Source: Adenophora triphylla var. japonica
Taxonomy: Eukaryota > Streptophyta > Magnoliopsida > Asterales > Campanulaceae
NCBI GenBank assembly: GCA_022495995.1
Contig: JAFEMH010001353.1
Span: 1-64,000 of the forward strand
DNA: 64,000 bases
Reading direction: 5' to 3'
Of the stretch, positions 1 through 10,269 are shown piece after piece (positions within the stretch are counted from its first letter, which is position 1; each line of letters begins with the position of its first letter). The position numbers were made by a program, and so were the translations under genes. The notes under the pieces were generated by a model, which did not search any database, had not been told where the DNA came from, and worked only from the letters and a program-made list of their open reading frames with translations.

Positions 1-786
1 ACTTGAAAAACAAGTTGATTAAAGCACCGATTTAAAGAGATAAGTAAATAAAAGAGGTTTTTGGCTTTGATTGATTAAACTAATCTCACAGAATGCGTAC
101 ATTAATAATTAAACTAAGAAAGCAATTAAAAAGCAAAGAATTAATCGAGTTTAAAAAAGGGATTCACTGGATTGGGTTTACAAATACCTTCACTCTATGC
201 TATGCTAATAATATAGGGATCAATCTTATACAAGAGTTCATTCACTAAATTAAGGATTTAGAACCTTGTTTGGTATGCGATTTACCAACCCTAATATTAC
301 TCTTTTATGTTATACTTTTATGCTAAGTCTATACAACATGCCAAGAATTCGTTAAGCACTCAAGAATGTACAAACCTAGATCCATTGGATTTTCTGCTAA
401 GTCTACTCAATTAGATCTAATTATCAAAGTAGTGGTCGATATATAAATCACTCAAGTCAATGGCGCAATTTATACCCAATTGTTTAAGAATAAATGTATA
501 TCTTAACCTATAATTGAAACCCTAAAACAAGAATAACGACCTAGCTAATTAGGGGGTAGAAGTCAAATCACGTGATCTAGACACCTAAGACTCCAAAACG
601 ACGACGCTCCTACTTAGTAAAACGAAGTTGTTATATCAACTGCAAACGACTTACCGTTCTAATTATTGACACTTACTACGTAATTCAACTCCAACGGTCA
701 CTCCCCAAATGGGAATGAACCCCAATTCATAACATTCTCCAACAAATCCTTGTCTCAAGGATTAAATTTTGGGAAATTGGCTGCAA
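1..786 (-). mobile_element. Gypsy LTR-like fragment (copy A)
   Basis: Non-coding sequence nearly identical to 34531-35297. Read on the minus strand it resembles the LTR of the Athila-like element at 8556-10211: similar AT-rich blocks occur in the same order (the stretches around atttataccc and ggtcgatatataaatc). It sits directly downstream of the chromodomain end of the gypsy pol remnant, so it may be that element's LTR or a second LTR fused to it. The left end lies outside the window. Assignment to a lineage is inference. Confidence 0.55.
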
Positions 787-2493
787 TTACCGATCAGTCC
801 TCCCTAAAATGGCATTCTTCAGACAACGATTTTGTCCCACTGAATTAAGACCTGCGCAGCTGGTCGTCCATCCTTTTACTAGATGACGGTCCAAGATGGC
901 TAATGGTTCCACCATAAATTCTTCCTTTACCTTATCAATGGCTGGCAAAGGAATAACATTTTCAGGTGCGTTCCCTTTCATTTTCTTCAATAGTGACAAA
1001 CACATGAAAAACTAGGATGGGATTTTGGCCTCATTAGGAAGATCCAGTTTATAAGCAACTTTTCTCCACTCTATTCTGAATTTGATAGGGGCCATGAAGC
1101 TTAAGAGACAACTTCCATATTTCCTTCTCAAGGCTACAAGGAAGTTTGTCTGTATGGCTGTAACTTCAAATAAACCCATTCCCCTCTTCTTGGAATTCCC
1201 TTTCACTTCTGGCCTCATCTGCATTTTGTTTCATTCTTGCTTGAGCCTCTTGCAAATGACTCCTTCAGCACTCTTATTTGCTTGTCCCTCTCTTGTAAAA
1301 ATCCATTCAGCATCATCAACTCTTGAATATTGCTCATGTTGGAAGAGTGATTAGGGAGAAGTGGTAACCATAGAGTGGCCTTCAAAGGGTGTTTTAAGAG
1401 TTGAGAGGTAATTACTATTATACCACCACTCTCTGCAAATGGTAACCATTGTGCCCATTCCTTAGGCTTCACACTTGTGAAGTGAATTCTCAGATATTGC
1501 TCTAGGCATCTGTTCCAACTCTTTTTCTGTTTGCCTATCAGTTTGGGGATGATTAGTTGTGCTAAGATGAAGTGTTGTCCCCATTAACTGGAATAGACTC
1601 TAAACAAAATTGATTGAGAAACACTCTTGACTCTTTCTTGAGATTATGGTATTGCTTTCGGTAGACCATGAAGTTTATAGACATGATTGAAGAAGGCCTC
1701 GGCTACTTCGGGCGTAGGCTGTGAAAGGATGTTTGGAGGGGTATGGAAGTGATCTATATTGCTTGTAAGCCTATCCACCACCAACAACACATTTGTCCTA
1801 TTGGCCAGAAATAGGAAGCCTTTCCACACAAATCCATAGGAATGTCTGCCCAAGATTGGACTTTGGAATGGGGAGGGGTTCCAGAAGGAAGCTTCGAAGG
1901 GTGTATATTTTCAGTTTTTTTTGTTGTTGGCAAACCCATGCAAGGTTCAATAAACCTTTTCACATCAGCTCTCAAGGTTGGTCAGAAAAATATTGATGGT
2001 ACAAATTCTCTTGAAATGCTTACCTTGAATACCTGAATGTCCCCTATGTGTGAGTGAAGTAATGCAACTTCAGGTGAGGAGATTTTCTGCCTCAAATCAG
2101 TATTCCTACCCACATATATTTTTCCCATTCTTTCTAGACCATTCCATTAGTGAAGGTGTATTCCTCATATTCAGCTTAGGAGAAATAATAATTCCGTCCA
2201 ATTTATTTTCTTATTATTTTCGGGTCAATTCTCCATACTCTCCAAAACTTAGTAACACCCATTCTGGTTGTACTATGGATAAAGCCTTACATCGTGCGCT
2301 TCCTTGCTCTCTTCTTGAAACCTGCCTAGATAAGGCATCAACTACTTTATTTTCCACTCCTTTCTTATAACTGTTTGAGTAATCAAAGCCTAACAACTTG
2401 GAAATCCATCTTTGCTGCAATCCACCTGTTACCCTTTGCTCCATTAGATGTTTGAGACTTTCATGATCTGTCTTGATTCAAAAGTGGTGGCCA
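787..2493 (-). pseudogene. Ty3/gypsy chromovirus pol remnant, part 1 (copy A)
   Basis: Minus-strand remains of a gypsy polyprotein, broken into short frames. In coding order (right to left) they show the end of RNase H (2214-2444, GGLQQRWISKLLGFDY and VVDALSRQ), parts of the integrase core (1644-1853), the integrase C-terminal part (KPKEWAQWLPFAE, 1215-1472), and a chromodomain-type tail (EPLAILDRHLV, 787-1005). Copy B at 35298-36914 has the same text with fewer breaks, for example a single 152-residue frame for the C-terminal module. Many breaks here are 1-3 base indels relative to copy B. The remnant continues at 5219 beyond an inserted copia-like element. Confidence 0.8.
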
Positions 2494-2498
2494 AAATT

Positions 2499-3031
2499 TG
2501 TTGTGAAATTGGTGCTCTCCGTTTGCAATCAACACAAAGAAATTAACACACCCACATCGTACAAGAAAGAAACAATCACACCACAAGAACACAAGAGTTG
2601 TTTACCCGGTTCATTCACCTAAACTCGTGAACTACGTCCCAGAGGGCAATTGCCAAGCCAATATGTTGTTAGTCTCTCTAATATGTTGCTACAATGTATT
2701 CTAGGCCGGATTTATGCTTATATAGTAGTACAAGGAAGCCTAAATCTATTTTAAGAAGAGTTCTAATCAAATAAGGAAACAAATCAAAGCCCAGAACTCG
2801 GCCATGCTTGAGGCGCCCGCCTCAAGCCCGCCATGCGCCCGCCTGGAGATGAAGAAACCTTGGCCACCACCTCGGTCCTCGAGGCGCCCGCATCGGTCAT
2901 GTGAGGCGCCCGCCTCGCACTCCTCCCGGCCACGTTCGGTCCTTCTCCGTTTTGAATCCTCCTCGACTTCACCAAAACTCCTCCAGACTTACTCCTCCTC
3001 TTCCTTGTAGGTTTAGGATCCAATCCCAACA
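2499..3031 (-). repeat. 3' LTR of copia-like element
   Basis: Direct repeat of 4686-5213 with small indels. It contains a GC-rich block at about 2805-2945 in which the motif GGCGCCCGC recurs several times, sharply different from the AT-rich surroundings. On the minus strand it starts TGTTGGGATTGG directly after the polypurine tract. Confidence 0.9.
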
Positions 3032-3681
3032 ATCTCCCCTGAGACTAAACTAACAAACATAGAATCACCCATCAACTCCCACCACGGAGTAATGACCTTC
3101 GAACACATTTCCCCCTCATCCATATTGGCTTGACACTACCTCACCTCTCCTCAAGTACTAAGGCGAGTTGAAACCAAGCGACGTTTCAACCTCCCCGTGT
3201 TAGATCGTTCTTGCCTCCCCAAATCAGCTGCTACCTTGATTTCTCCCCGCAAGTCTAACTTCGCCTTCTCCCTCCAGACCCACCTTCCTCATGATGCCTC
3301 CCCTTGAAACTTGGACACCTTGTTTCTTGCATCGACTTGTTCTTGATGCAGAAACCGCTCTCTGTTAGTGGCCCTTGGACTTCCACACCACGTTGATCAA
3401 CTTTGAGTCCCCCCAACATACCGTTTCTTGATGTCTCCCCTTTTTACACCAACGGGCCGGTTCTTAAGCCTCTTTGCTCCCACCGGAGCAACGACATTGT
3501 AGGTAGAGTACAACGTCTTCCCCTTAACCCCACGAGCCAACACCTTAGCCCCTTTTGTGACTTCCCAAGACCCACCAATGAAAGAAACACCATACCCTTC
3601 ATGTCAAGTTTGTCCTACGTAAATCACCCTGCTCCTCAAATCCGAACATGCATCACGTCGTGTAGTTGTAAAACAGCCCCA

Positions 3682-3960
3682 TTAGGTGTCTTCATCATTC
3701 ATCCCCCTTACCTTTGATCTTGATGGTTGACCATCACCAAGATAGAGAACCCCAAAATCTCCGGTTTTGTAACGCCTCATTGATTCCGCATCCCCACTAG
3801 CATGACAAGAAGCTCCAGAATCCAACACCCAATCTTCACCCGATTGCTCCTCCACTAGGATTAATACATCACCACCATCATCCACCACGTGCGCACCACC
3901 ACTTTTTCACGGACAATCATAAGCGATGTGCCCCAATTCACCACAATTGTAGCACTTGAC
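3682..3960 (-). pseudogene. Copia zinc knuckle and protease start
   Basis: Minus strand. At about 3907-3960 the frame reads KCYNCGELGHIAYDCP, a CX2CX4HX4C nucleocapsid knuckle, followed by a stop codon. The next frame (3682-3888) contains WVLDSGASCHASGD, the DSGA active site of a copia aspartic protease, then GDFGVLYLGDGQ, which resembles the start of the GAG-pre-integrase region. The coding sequence then ends near the 3' LTR, so the protease is truncated and nothing downstream of it remains. Confidence 0.8.
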
Positions 3961-4204
3961 CTTTTTCCCCTTAGGTCCACCCCTTTTTCTCTCCACCCTA
4001 AGTGCGGCCCCATCTACGGACGATTCTCCCCTTTTCTCCTTCCTTCGCAACTCCTCTTGCGGACGAGATCTCTAACCTCCGTATACACCAATGCCGTTTT
4101 TCGACGTACTAATCGTTGTGACGGTAACTCTCCCAACTATCGAGGCAATGATTTTAGAAGAAAACAAGCTAGCACTTCATCGGAGAAAGTAATATCAACA
4201 GCTT

Positions 4205-4624
4205 TTCAATTGGTCCACCATACCTTTGAAATTGCCGATATGACTTGCCGTCTCGCTCCCTCTGACATCTTCGCATTCGCAAACCTCTTTATCAAATGCA
4301 CCTTATTGATATTCGACGGCTTCTCATACATGTCCGACAAATAAGCGTTTGTAGCAACTCCACCGTTGTCTTGGCCTCCATGGCGTTCCGTGCAACGTCG
4401 TCGGTTAGGGCACTCCTTACCGCTCCTAACGCCTTCCGATCCAACACCTCCCAATCCCCTTGTGACATGTCTTCGGGCTTCTCCTTCAAGGGCTTATGAA
4501 GATCCTTACAATAAAGGTAGTCTTCAATCCTTGTCTTCCAAAACGTGAAATTCACACCGCCGAATTTCTCGATATGGTTCTTAAATCTTATTTGCTTCAC
4601 CAAAATCCCCAGAACGCGATTCAA
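4205..4624 (-). pseudogene. Copia gag (UBN2-type) fragment
   Basis: Minus strand, starting just inside the 5' LTR. The 110-residue frame contains KFGGVNFTFWKTRIEDYL, DWEVLDRKALGAVRSAL and NAMEAKTTVELLQTL, the conserved blocks of copia gag (the W of the FTFWK block and the MEAKT block). A frameshift near 4290 moves the reading to a second frame with YEKPSNINKVHLIKRFA. The product would be a capsid protein. The start codon is uncertain because the frame is open towards the LTR. Confidence 0.8.
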
Positions 4625-4685
4625 AATTAATCAACTAATGAATGAATTTTGAATCCACTCAAACCAAAGCTCTATACTGGGCCAT

Positions 4686-5213
4686 TGTTGTGAAATTGGT
4701 GCTCTCCGCTTTGCAATCAACACAAAGAAATTAACACACCCAGCACGTACAAGAAAGAAACAATCACACACAAGAACACAAGAGTTGTTTACCCGGTTCA
4801 TTCACCAACTCGTGAACTACGTCCGGGGGCAATTGCCAAGCCAATATGTTATTAGTCTCTCTAATATGTTGCTCCAATGTGTTCTAGGCCGGATATATGC
4901 TTATATAGTAGTACAAGGAAGCCTAAATCTATTTTAAGAAGAGTTCTAATCAAATAAGGAAACAAATCAAAGCCGGAACTCGGCCATGCTTCGAGGCGCC
5001 CGCCTCAAGCCCGCCATGCGCCCGCCTCTGGAGATGAAGAAACCTTGGCCACCACCTCGGTCCTCGTGGCGCCCGCATCGGTCATGTGAGGCGCCCGCCC
5101 GCACTCCTCCCCCCACGTTCAGTCCTTCTACGTTTTGAATCCTCCTTGACTTCACCAAAACTCCTCCGACTTACTCCTCCTCTTCCTTGTAGGTTTAGGA
5201 TCCAATCCCAACA
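4686..5213 (-). repeat. 5' LTR of copia-like element
   Basis: Partner of 2499-3031. The minus strand just inside this LTR (about 4655-4685) reads CAGTATAGAGCTTTGG, a degenerate form of the initiator-Met tRNA primer binding site TGGTATCAGAGC usual in copia elements. Confidence 0.88.
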
Positions 5214-5218
5214 AAATT

Positions 5219-5663
5219 TAGTACTTTCATATTTCCACAACATAAATGATAGCCATAAATTCTTTCTCATATATGGATATCCCCAAATGCCTTGGAAAAA
5301 TTTCCTTACTAAGGAATGCTATAGGTCTTCCCCCTTGCATTAGAACTGTCCCAATACCATTAAAGCATGCATTAGCCTTCAAAATGATCTCCTTCGTGAA
5401 ATCGGCACGACACGGACAGTGCGCTTGACATAGCCTTCTTTAGTAGATCAAAATCTTTCTCGGCTTCTTCATTCCATGAGGACCCTCCTTTCTGTAACAA
5501 CTTAGTTAAAGGCTTGCTTATAAGGCCATAGTGCCTTATGAACTTCCTATAGTACAATGTTAATCCCAGGAAACCTCTTAATCCTTTAAAAATAACACTT
5601 ATAGGGGTGGGCCATTTGGTCATGCTGTCAATTTTGCTAGGTTCAGTAGCTACCCCTTGACCA
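5219..5663 (-). pseudogene. Gypsy chromovirus reverse transcriptase/RNase H fragment (copy A, part 2)
   Basis: Continuation of the minus-strand gypsy pol interrupted at 2494. It encodes GLRGFLGLTLYYRKFIRHYG and ISKPLTKLLQKGGSSWNEEA, the C-terminal part of reverse transcriptase running into RNase H, with a frameshift near 5405. At the right edge the frame still reads NLYLSGQGVATEPSKID and then stops being retroviral, because sequence of the TERC gene begins. Upstream reverse transcriptase, protease and gag are missing. Confidence 0.85.
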
Positions 5664-6992
5664 CTAAGATATAAGTTTCGAGGATGGAAACCTTAAAGTG
5701 CATAGGTTTAGCTAGCACCTTAATTTTAGATAATGCAATCAAAGCATTTCACAAGTGCAAGGTTGAAAAGAGTAATGTGCAAAGCTGTTTATTGCCGCTG
5801 GTAATGTGCATAAGGAGTGCACCAGGCCTAGAAATTCCACTGTGTGGAAATACAAGCCTTAGAACTAAACCACTCAAAAGGCAATGGCTTTAAGTTGGAA
5901 CTCGAGTTTCAATATCGCCATCCTTTTTCTTGTACTCCCTCCATCCTTAATTGAATGTCCAAATTTCATTTTAAAAACTCTGAAAATGTGAAAATGTGTG
6001 CTTTTTTACATTCATAAGGCAAAGATCCATAATTATTCTTGTAGTCCACTTTCTAAACATTTAGTTTAACGATAATAAAAATGAATAGCGAAAAAAAAGG
6101 TAAAAAAAGGTTAAGGTTAAGGGCAAATTTATCACTCTTCCTTGGTGTTTCTTTTATTGGTTAAGAAAGTATCGTGACCATCTAAGGCAATTTTCTGTAA
6201 GTTTTTCTCCCGATGGAGCTCCATTCATGTCTCGACTTTGATCACACTTTTCCAGTAAATATGTTCCCAGAAATTGGTTCACTAAACCTACCCTGGAGCT
6301 ACTACTCCGATTAATGCAACTTCCTCTACTTTCTATAAGCAACTTCATATCCCTCTCTCATTTCCCAATCAAAATTTATTGCGTAGTCATGGAAGTGTTC
6401 AAGACCCGGTACTCCCAGGTCTAAACCTTCAATTCTATTAAAAACCTCACTAGTAAACTTCTTTTTGGTTCTACAATGCTTTTCCTAGTTCATCAAAGGA
6501 GACTCTGTCTGGTTGGACAAAGATATCCTCCTCGTTACTGCTTCACACTAGTACACAAGCTATATTCAAATGTAATTGGCATAGAAATCCACAACAACCC
6601 AAAAGTTTGCGAATTATTTATTAAATTTACTTAGCAGTTAGCACTTTCATTTGGCTTTATGTGAGCTTAATATTTACTTTTATTTTCAAAGATCTCTTAA
6701 AGGCAACGCCAACATCAAGAACCATAAATTGTCACCTGTGGTATATGAGTCCTTCTTCTTGTTCAATCCCTTTCCAACTGACGATTGATAAACGACGCGT
6801 CAATCTATGACGACACCCAACTGCAATCCAAATCAGAAAGAATCAATCTTTACTCCATATGAACATCCACATATGTGTATACAATTACACGCACACACAC
6901 TCAATCTTTACTCCATACGAACATCCACATATATGCATACAATAACACATACACGTACATAAAATTACCTGAAAAGAGGATGGGTTTGTCCT
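5664..6992 (-). pseudogene. TERC 5' gene fragment in reverse orientation (copy A)
   Basis: The minus strand matches the TERC gene at the right end of the window from the last part of exon 1 (near 6972-6992) through intron 1, exon 2 (6736-6820, splice sites preserved, one extra base) and a large part of intron 2 (to 5664). Compared with the intact gene it has about 320 extra bases at 6075-6395. Without exon 1's start and exons 3 onward it cannot make TERC. The left boundary lies in a stretch ctaagatataagtt shared with the gypsy coding sequence, a microhomology junction. The only frame of note in the extra segment (6154-6348, minus, 64 residues) is not recognised. Confidence 0.85.
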
Positions 6993-7441
6993 ACCAACAC
7001 CACTATATGTTGAGTCTCTCATCTTCAACCATAAAATGACCATCCCACTTAAATATACCATTGCGTATCGAGCTCGGTGAAAACTGTCGTTCTAGCGACA
7101 GTTTCTCTATCACATAGGTGGTGTAATGTCCCATTTCTGTTCTTGTATGTATAACGAGAGCACTTTTCTCTCTGTGTAATCTTCTTGTATGTATAATAAA
7201 GATAATTCACCTATCAAAAAGAATCGGTTAACATATGAAAGAGGCAAATCAAGACTTGCACTTGAAAGAAAAACTTAAGCAAGAAAACAAATGATATAAA
7301 ACGAAGAGAAAAAATTAACAAATCAAGGAATCTATTAACTTTTCAAATTTTGATTGTCATATATTAATCAAATCACTATCCACTTCCCCTGGCAAAAGAT
7401 TATAAGATGAAGGTAAAAGTACACATGCAACTTTAAACAAT

Positions 7442-8110
7442 TTATGTTTCGTAAGGGTAAGGGTAAACGGGTTCTATCCACATTGCCGCAACAACGGCAT
7501 GATCTCCGTCAGCGTCATCATCGCTCCAACCTTGAATACTCAACCATTTTTCCGGGTAAGTAGATGCGATTCTTTTGAAGTATGGAAAATCGAGAGTAAA
7601 GACGGACATGAAAAATTGCTTCGACAAGAATATAGCTTCGTCCCAATTTGACTTAATTTGCTTCCATTGGCGCCCGCCTTTTATCTCAATAATAGTGTAA
7701 ACCTTGATTGATGACTCTGTTTCCTCCCATCTGATCATCAACAAGTTCCCACGTGATACAACGAGGTGTGGATTGCCCGAGGCGGTAGTGTGATTCTGCC
7801 TAAGAAAAACTTCACATGTCCGGGAATCATTCATTACGTCCACAAACTTCATGTTTCCTCAGAAATCGACAACATATACACTTCATTGATAAAAATCAAG
7901 TCTCAAGCGTAATCCATACTCAAATCGATCAAGGTCCACCGCACGCTCCAAATCTAAGATGTCCCGGCCTGAATGATATATCAACAATAAATGCAGCAAC
8001 AACAAAATGTTCGTTTTCATTCCACGTGAATACTGCTTTGTCTACATTGATTATCTGTCTTTCTGGACAAAGCTTCGAAAGTCTATTAATCACTCCCGAC
8101 AAACGAGTAA
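7442..8110 (-). pseudogene. DUF295 (KIB1-like) C-terminal fragment, copy A
   Basis: Minus strand. A 136-residue frame (7442-7852) begins MKFVDVMNDSRTCEVF and contains GNPHLVVSRGNLLMIRW and IQGWSDDDADGDHAVVA, the C-terminal half of a DUF295/KIB1-like beta-propeller as found in plant F-box proteins. Upstream sequence to about 8110 continues the same protein (INRLSKLCPERQIINVD, AVFTWNENEHFVVAAFIVD) but is separated by a stop codon and a shift near 7885. Compared with the copies at 39146 and 41211, two internal segments are out of frame through paired one-base indels. No F-box lies upstream on this strand. Confidence 0.8.
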
Positions 8111-8311
8111 GTACACTATTTCTTTCTCTGTCTAACTTTACCGGATGTAAAGTGTGTATGTGCTTTCACCTTCTTGTTCTACACACAAACACTTAATTAT
8201 GTGCAGTCTGATGATCAACTTAGTACCTTCAAAGGAATCGGCACTGCTGAATTATGTGCATTTGATTTTAAGAGGATCGTAAACTAATTTGGAATTGAAA
8301 TTAATCTGTAG

Positions 8312-8555
8312 GTGGCCAGAAATTGGCATTTACTTCCAAATGATGTGCTCTGCGTTGTGGTTAATAGTATTACCAATCTTCAAGACTTCACAACATTTTC
8401 CTCCGTGTCCGTGCTATTGAATTCTGTTGCGTTCACTCTCTATGAAAACACTCCAGTACGTCGGAGGCATTTAACAAATATTTTTACTAACAAACTTCCT
8501 TTGTTGTCAATTTAAAGAGTAGAAACATAATAAATATGAGCAAAGGCTTAACGAG
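8312..8555 (+). pseudogene. F-box exon fragment of an F-box/DUF295 gene, copy A
   Basis: Plus strand, opposite to the neighbouring DUF295 piece. After an intron-like end (ttaatctgtag) it encodes RNWHLLPNDVLCVVVNSI and TNLQDFTTFSSVSVLLNSVA, the pattern of an F-box (W..LP.D.L..I...L.D...F..V...W..V), then LPLLSI and a stop. It is cut by the LTR retrotransposon at 8556 and resumes at 15959. F-box proteins recruit targets to SCF ubiquitin ligases; nothing shows that this fragment is expressed. Confidence 0.7.
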
Positions 8556-10211
8556 TGATGGATGTGTATTTACCCATCCAAATGATGCACTTTTAGGCTT
8601 TCCTTGCTTTTTTCTTCGATTCCCGAGTTTTATGTATTTTGACATGGTTTGTGAGTATTTTATGAGTACGGGGTATGAAATAGGCGCTTAAAGGTGTATT
8701 TTATGGATAAAAAGTGCAAAAGGAATAAAGTAGAGCGGAGCGAGAGAAGGAAAAAAAAACTGAAATTACGAGCTCAAAGGACTAAACTGGCATTTGGAAG
8801 CTTTTGGATCAAATGGGAATTATTGGAAAATTTAGGGACTGAATTGGGAATATGGAATTTTTGGACGAATTTAATTTATAAAAATTCCTGGGATAAAATG
8901 AAAAATAAAAGTCTAAAGAGCGAAGCACAGAAGAAGTCATTAAAGTGGTCAAAGTGCGACTGCAAGATAGCGGGACGAAACGAATATATATTAATACAAA
9001 TTAGGCCATTGCATTGCTGATAATGGTCGGCCAACATGATGCAATTTGGGGCCAACTTGGCCGAGGCTGGCTGGAGTCTGGGCCAAGCACTTGAGAATGG
9101 GCCAATGCAAGGAAGAGGAACTCGGCCAAACTTATCGCATTCAAGGGCGGGCGCGCTAAGCCTTGAGCTGGCCGCGCTTAAGTCTCGGATTTTGAAGCCA
9201 ACCTCTCGGCCAAGTTGTGCGTCCGCGCTAGAATTCGATTGCGCCGCGCTTACGTCGTCAAACCGGCGCTTCTTCGTCTTGGACAATGGGCATTCATGTC
9301 TTTTCACAAATTTTGCATCGGGATTTACCCTATTATTTATATAAAGCACGGCGACTCACGTAAAAGAAGGATATATTCATAACATACTCCATCGATTTAT
9401 AATATTCTTAGAGTTTTATTTTCTTTTTCTTGGAACAATTCCATTGAAGAAATTGAAGAATTATTTCGAATTCAATCCAGGTTTTTATTATTTGTATATT
9501 ATGAGTAGCTAATTTCTTTAGATTTGTAGATTGGTCGAACCTTTACCGGATTTCTATGCAATCATATTTTTAATTCTTTTCTATTTAATTCCTTTTAGTT
9601 CGATCAATAGATTTTAATTTCTTGTTCTTAGATTCGAGACGTATGTTAAGATACGAACTCATCTTTGAATAATTGGGTATTTATCGAGCCATTAATTTGG
9701 GCGATTTATACATTGACCACTATTGATTGAATAACTTTAATTGAGGCCGTAATAGAAATCGATTAAAGTTAGGTTCTTTTATTCTTTCGTTCTTAATTTA
9801 TTCTTGGCCTATTGTGGAACCGTAATAGAATCTACAATATTAAGAGAGTATTTAGGATTGTAATTCGGCCACCTAACCGTGTCGATCCTAGCAAAAGTGA
9901 ATGAACCCTAGAAGTTGAGTTGGTGTTTTCTAAGTAAAATTGTGCATAGAATGATGGTATAGTGAATTCCAATCTACGAATCTCTCGCTTCATAACTGCG
10001 TTTCCTTTGTTTATTTAGTTTTTGTTATTTAATTTATGCTCTTAGTTTTTAAATCAAATCTATAAACCTTTGTTACTAAATTCACTGCGTTCACCCTATT
10101 TGTTTACCAACGAGTCTCTGTGGATTCGACCCCTGCATTTGCATACTACTACACCGGTAGTGAGTACACTTGCTCGGTATTTTTATTACAAGAGGGAGTT
10201 TTTCTCCATCA
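8556..10211 (+). repeat. 5' LTR of Athila-like element
   Basis: 1656 bp, matching 14324-15958 over its length. Frames inside it (8694-9020, 8876-9349 and their partners in the 3' LTR) have no recognisable domain and I do not call them genes. The stretch at about 9120-9250 is locally rich in GC and CG dinucleotides. Confidence 0.93.
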
Positions 10212-10217
10212 AGTTTT

Positions 10218-10235
10218 TGGCGCCGTTGCCGGGGA
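10218..10235 (+). other. Primer binding site (tRNA-Asp type)
   Basis: TGGCGCCGTTGCCGGGGA begins six bases after the 5' LTR. It is complementary to the 3' end of plant tRNA-Asp, the primer known for Athila and related gypsy elements. Confidence 0.85.
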
Positions 10236-10269
10236 CTTGTTGCAAGTAAACAAGTAGGCTAGGTAGTGA

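Larger units (their letters stand above)
2499..5213 (-). mobile_element. Ty1/copia-like element, gag-protease only, TSD aaatt
   Basis: Complete LTR-bounded insertion in the gypsy remnant of copy A. The LTRs are 2499-3031 and 4686-5213 (about 530 bp, starting TGTTGTG and ending CCAACA on the plus strand). The target duplication aaatt is at 2494-2498 and 5214-5218, and the uninterrupted site is seen in copy B near 36912. Transcription is on the minus strand: the polypurine tract TCAGGGGAGAT (3032-3042 complement) abuts the 3' LTR. The internal region is only about 1.65 kb and encodes gag and a protease start; integrase, reverse transcriptase and RNase H are absent, so the element is non-autonomous. 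Confidence 0.92.

Noticed and set aside
7070..7110. tRNA-like or riboswitch-like stem (gaaaactgtcg, cgacagtttc)
   Set aside because: A short perfect inverted repeat without a cloverleaf or any conserved tRNA box.
8694..9349. Frames of 100-157 residues on both strands in the 5' LTR (and again in the 3' LTR)
   Set aside because: They lie wholly inside LTR sequence, overlap on both strands, have no domain, and are changed by single-base differences between the LTRs.
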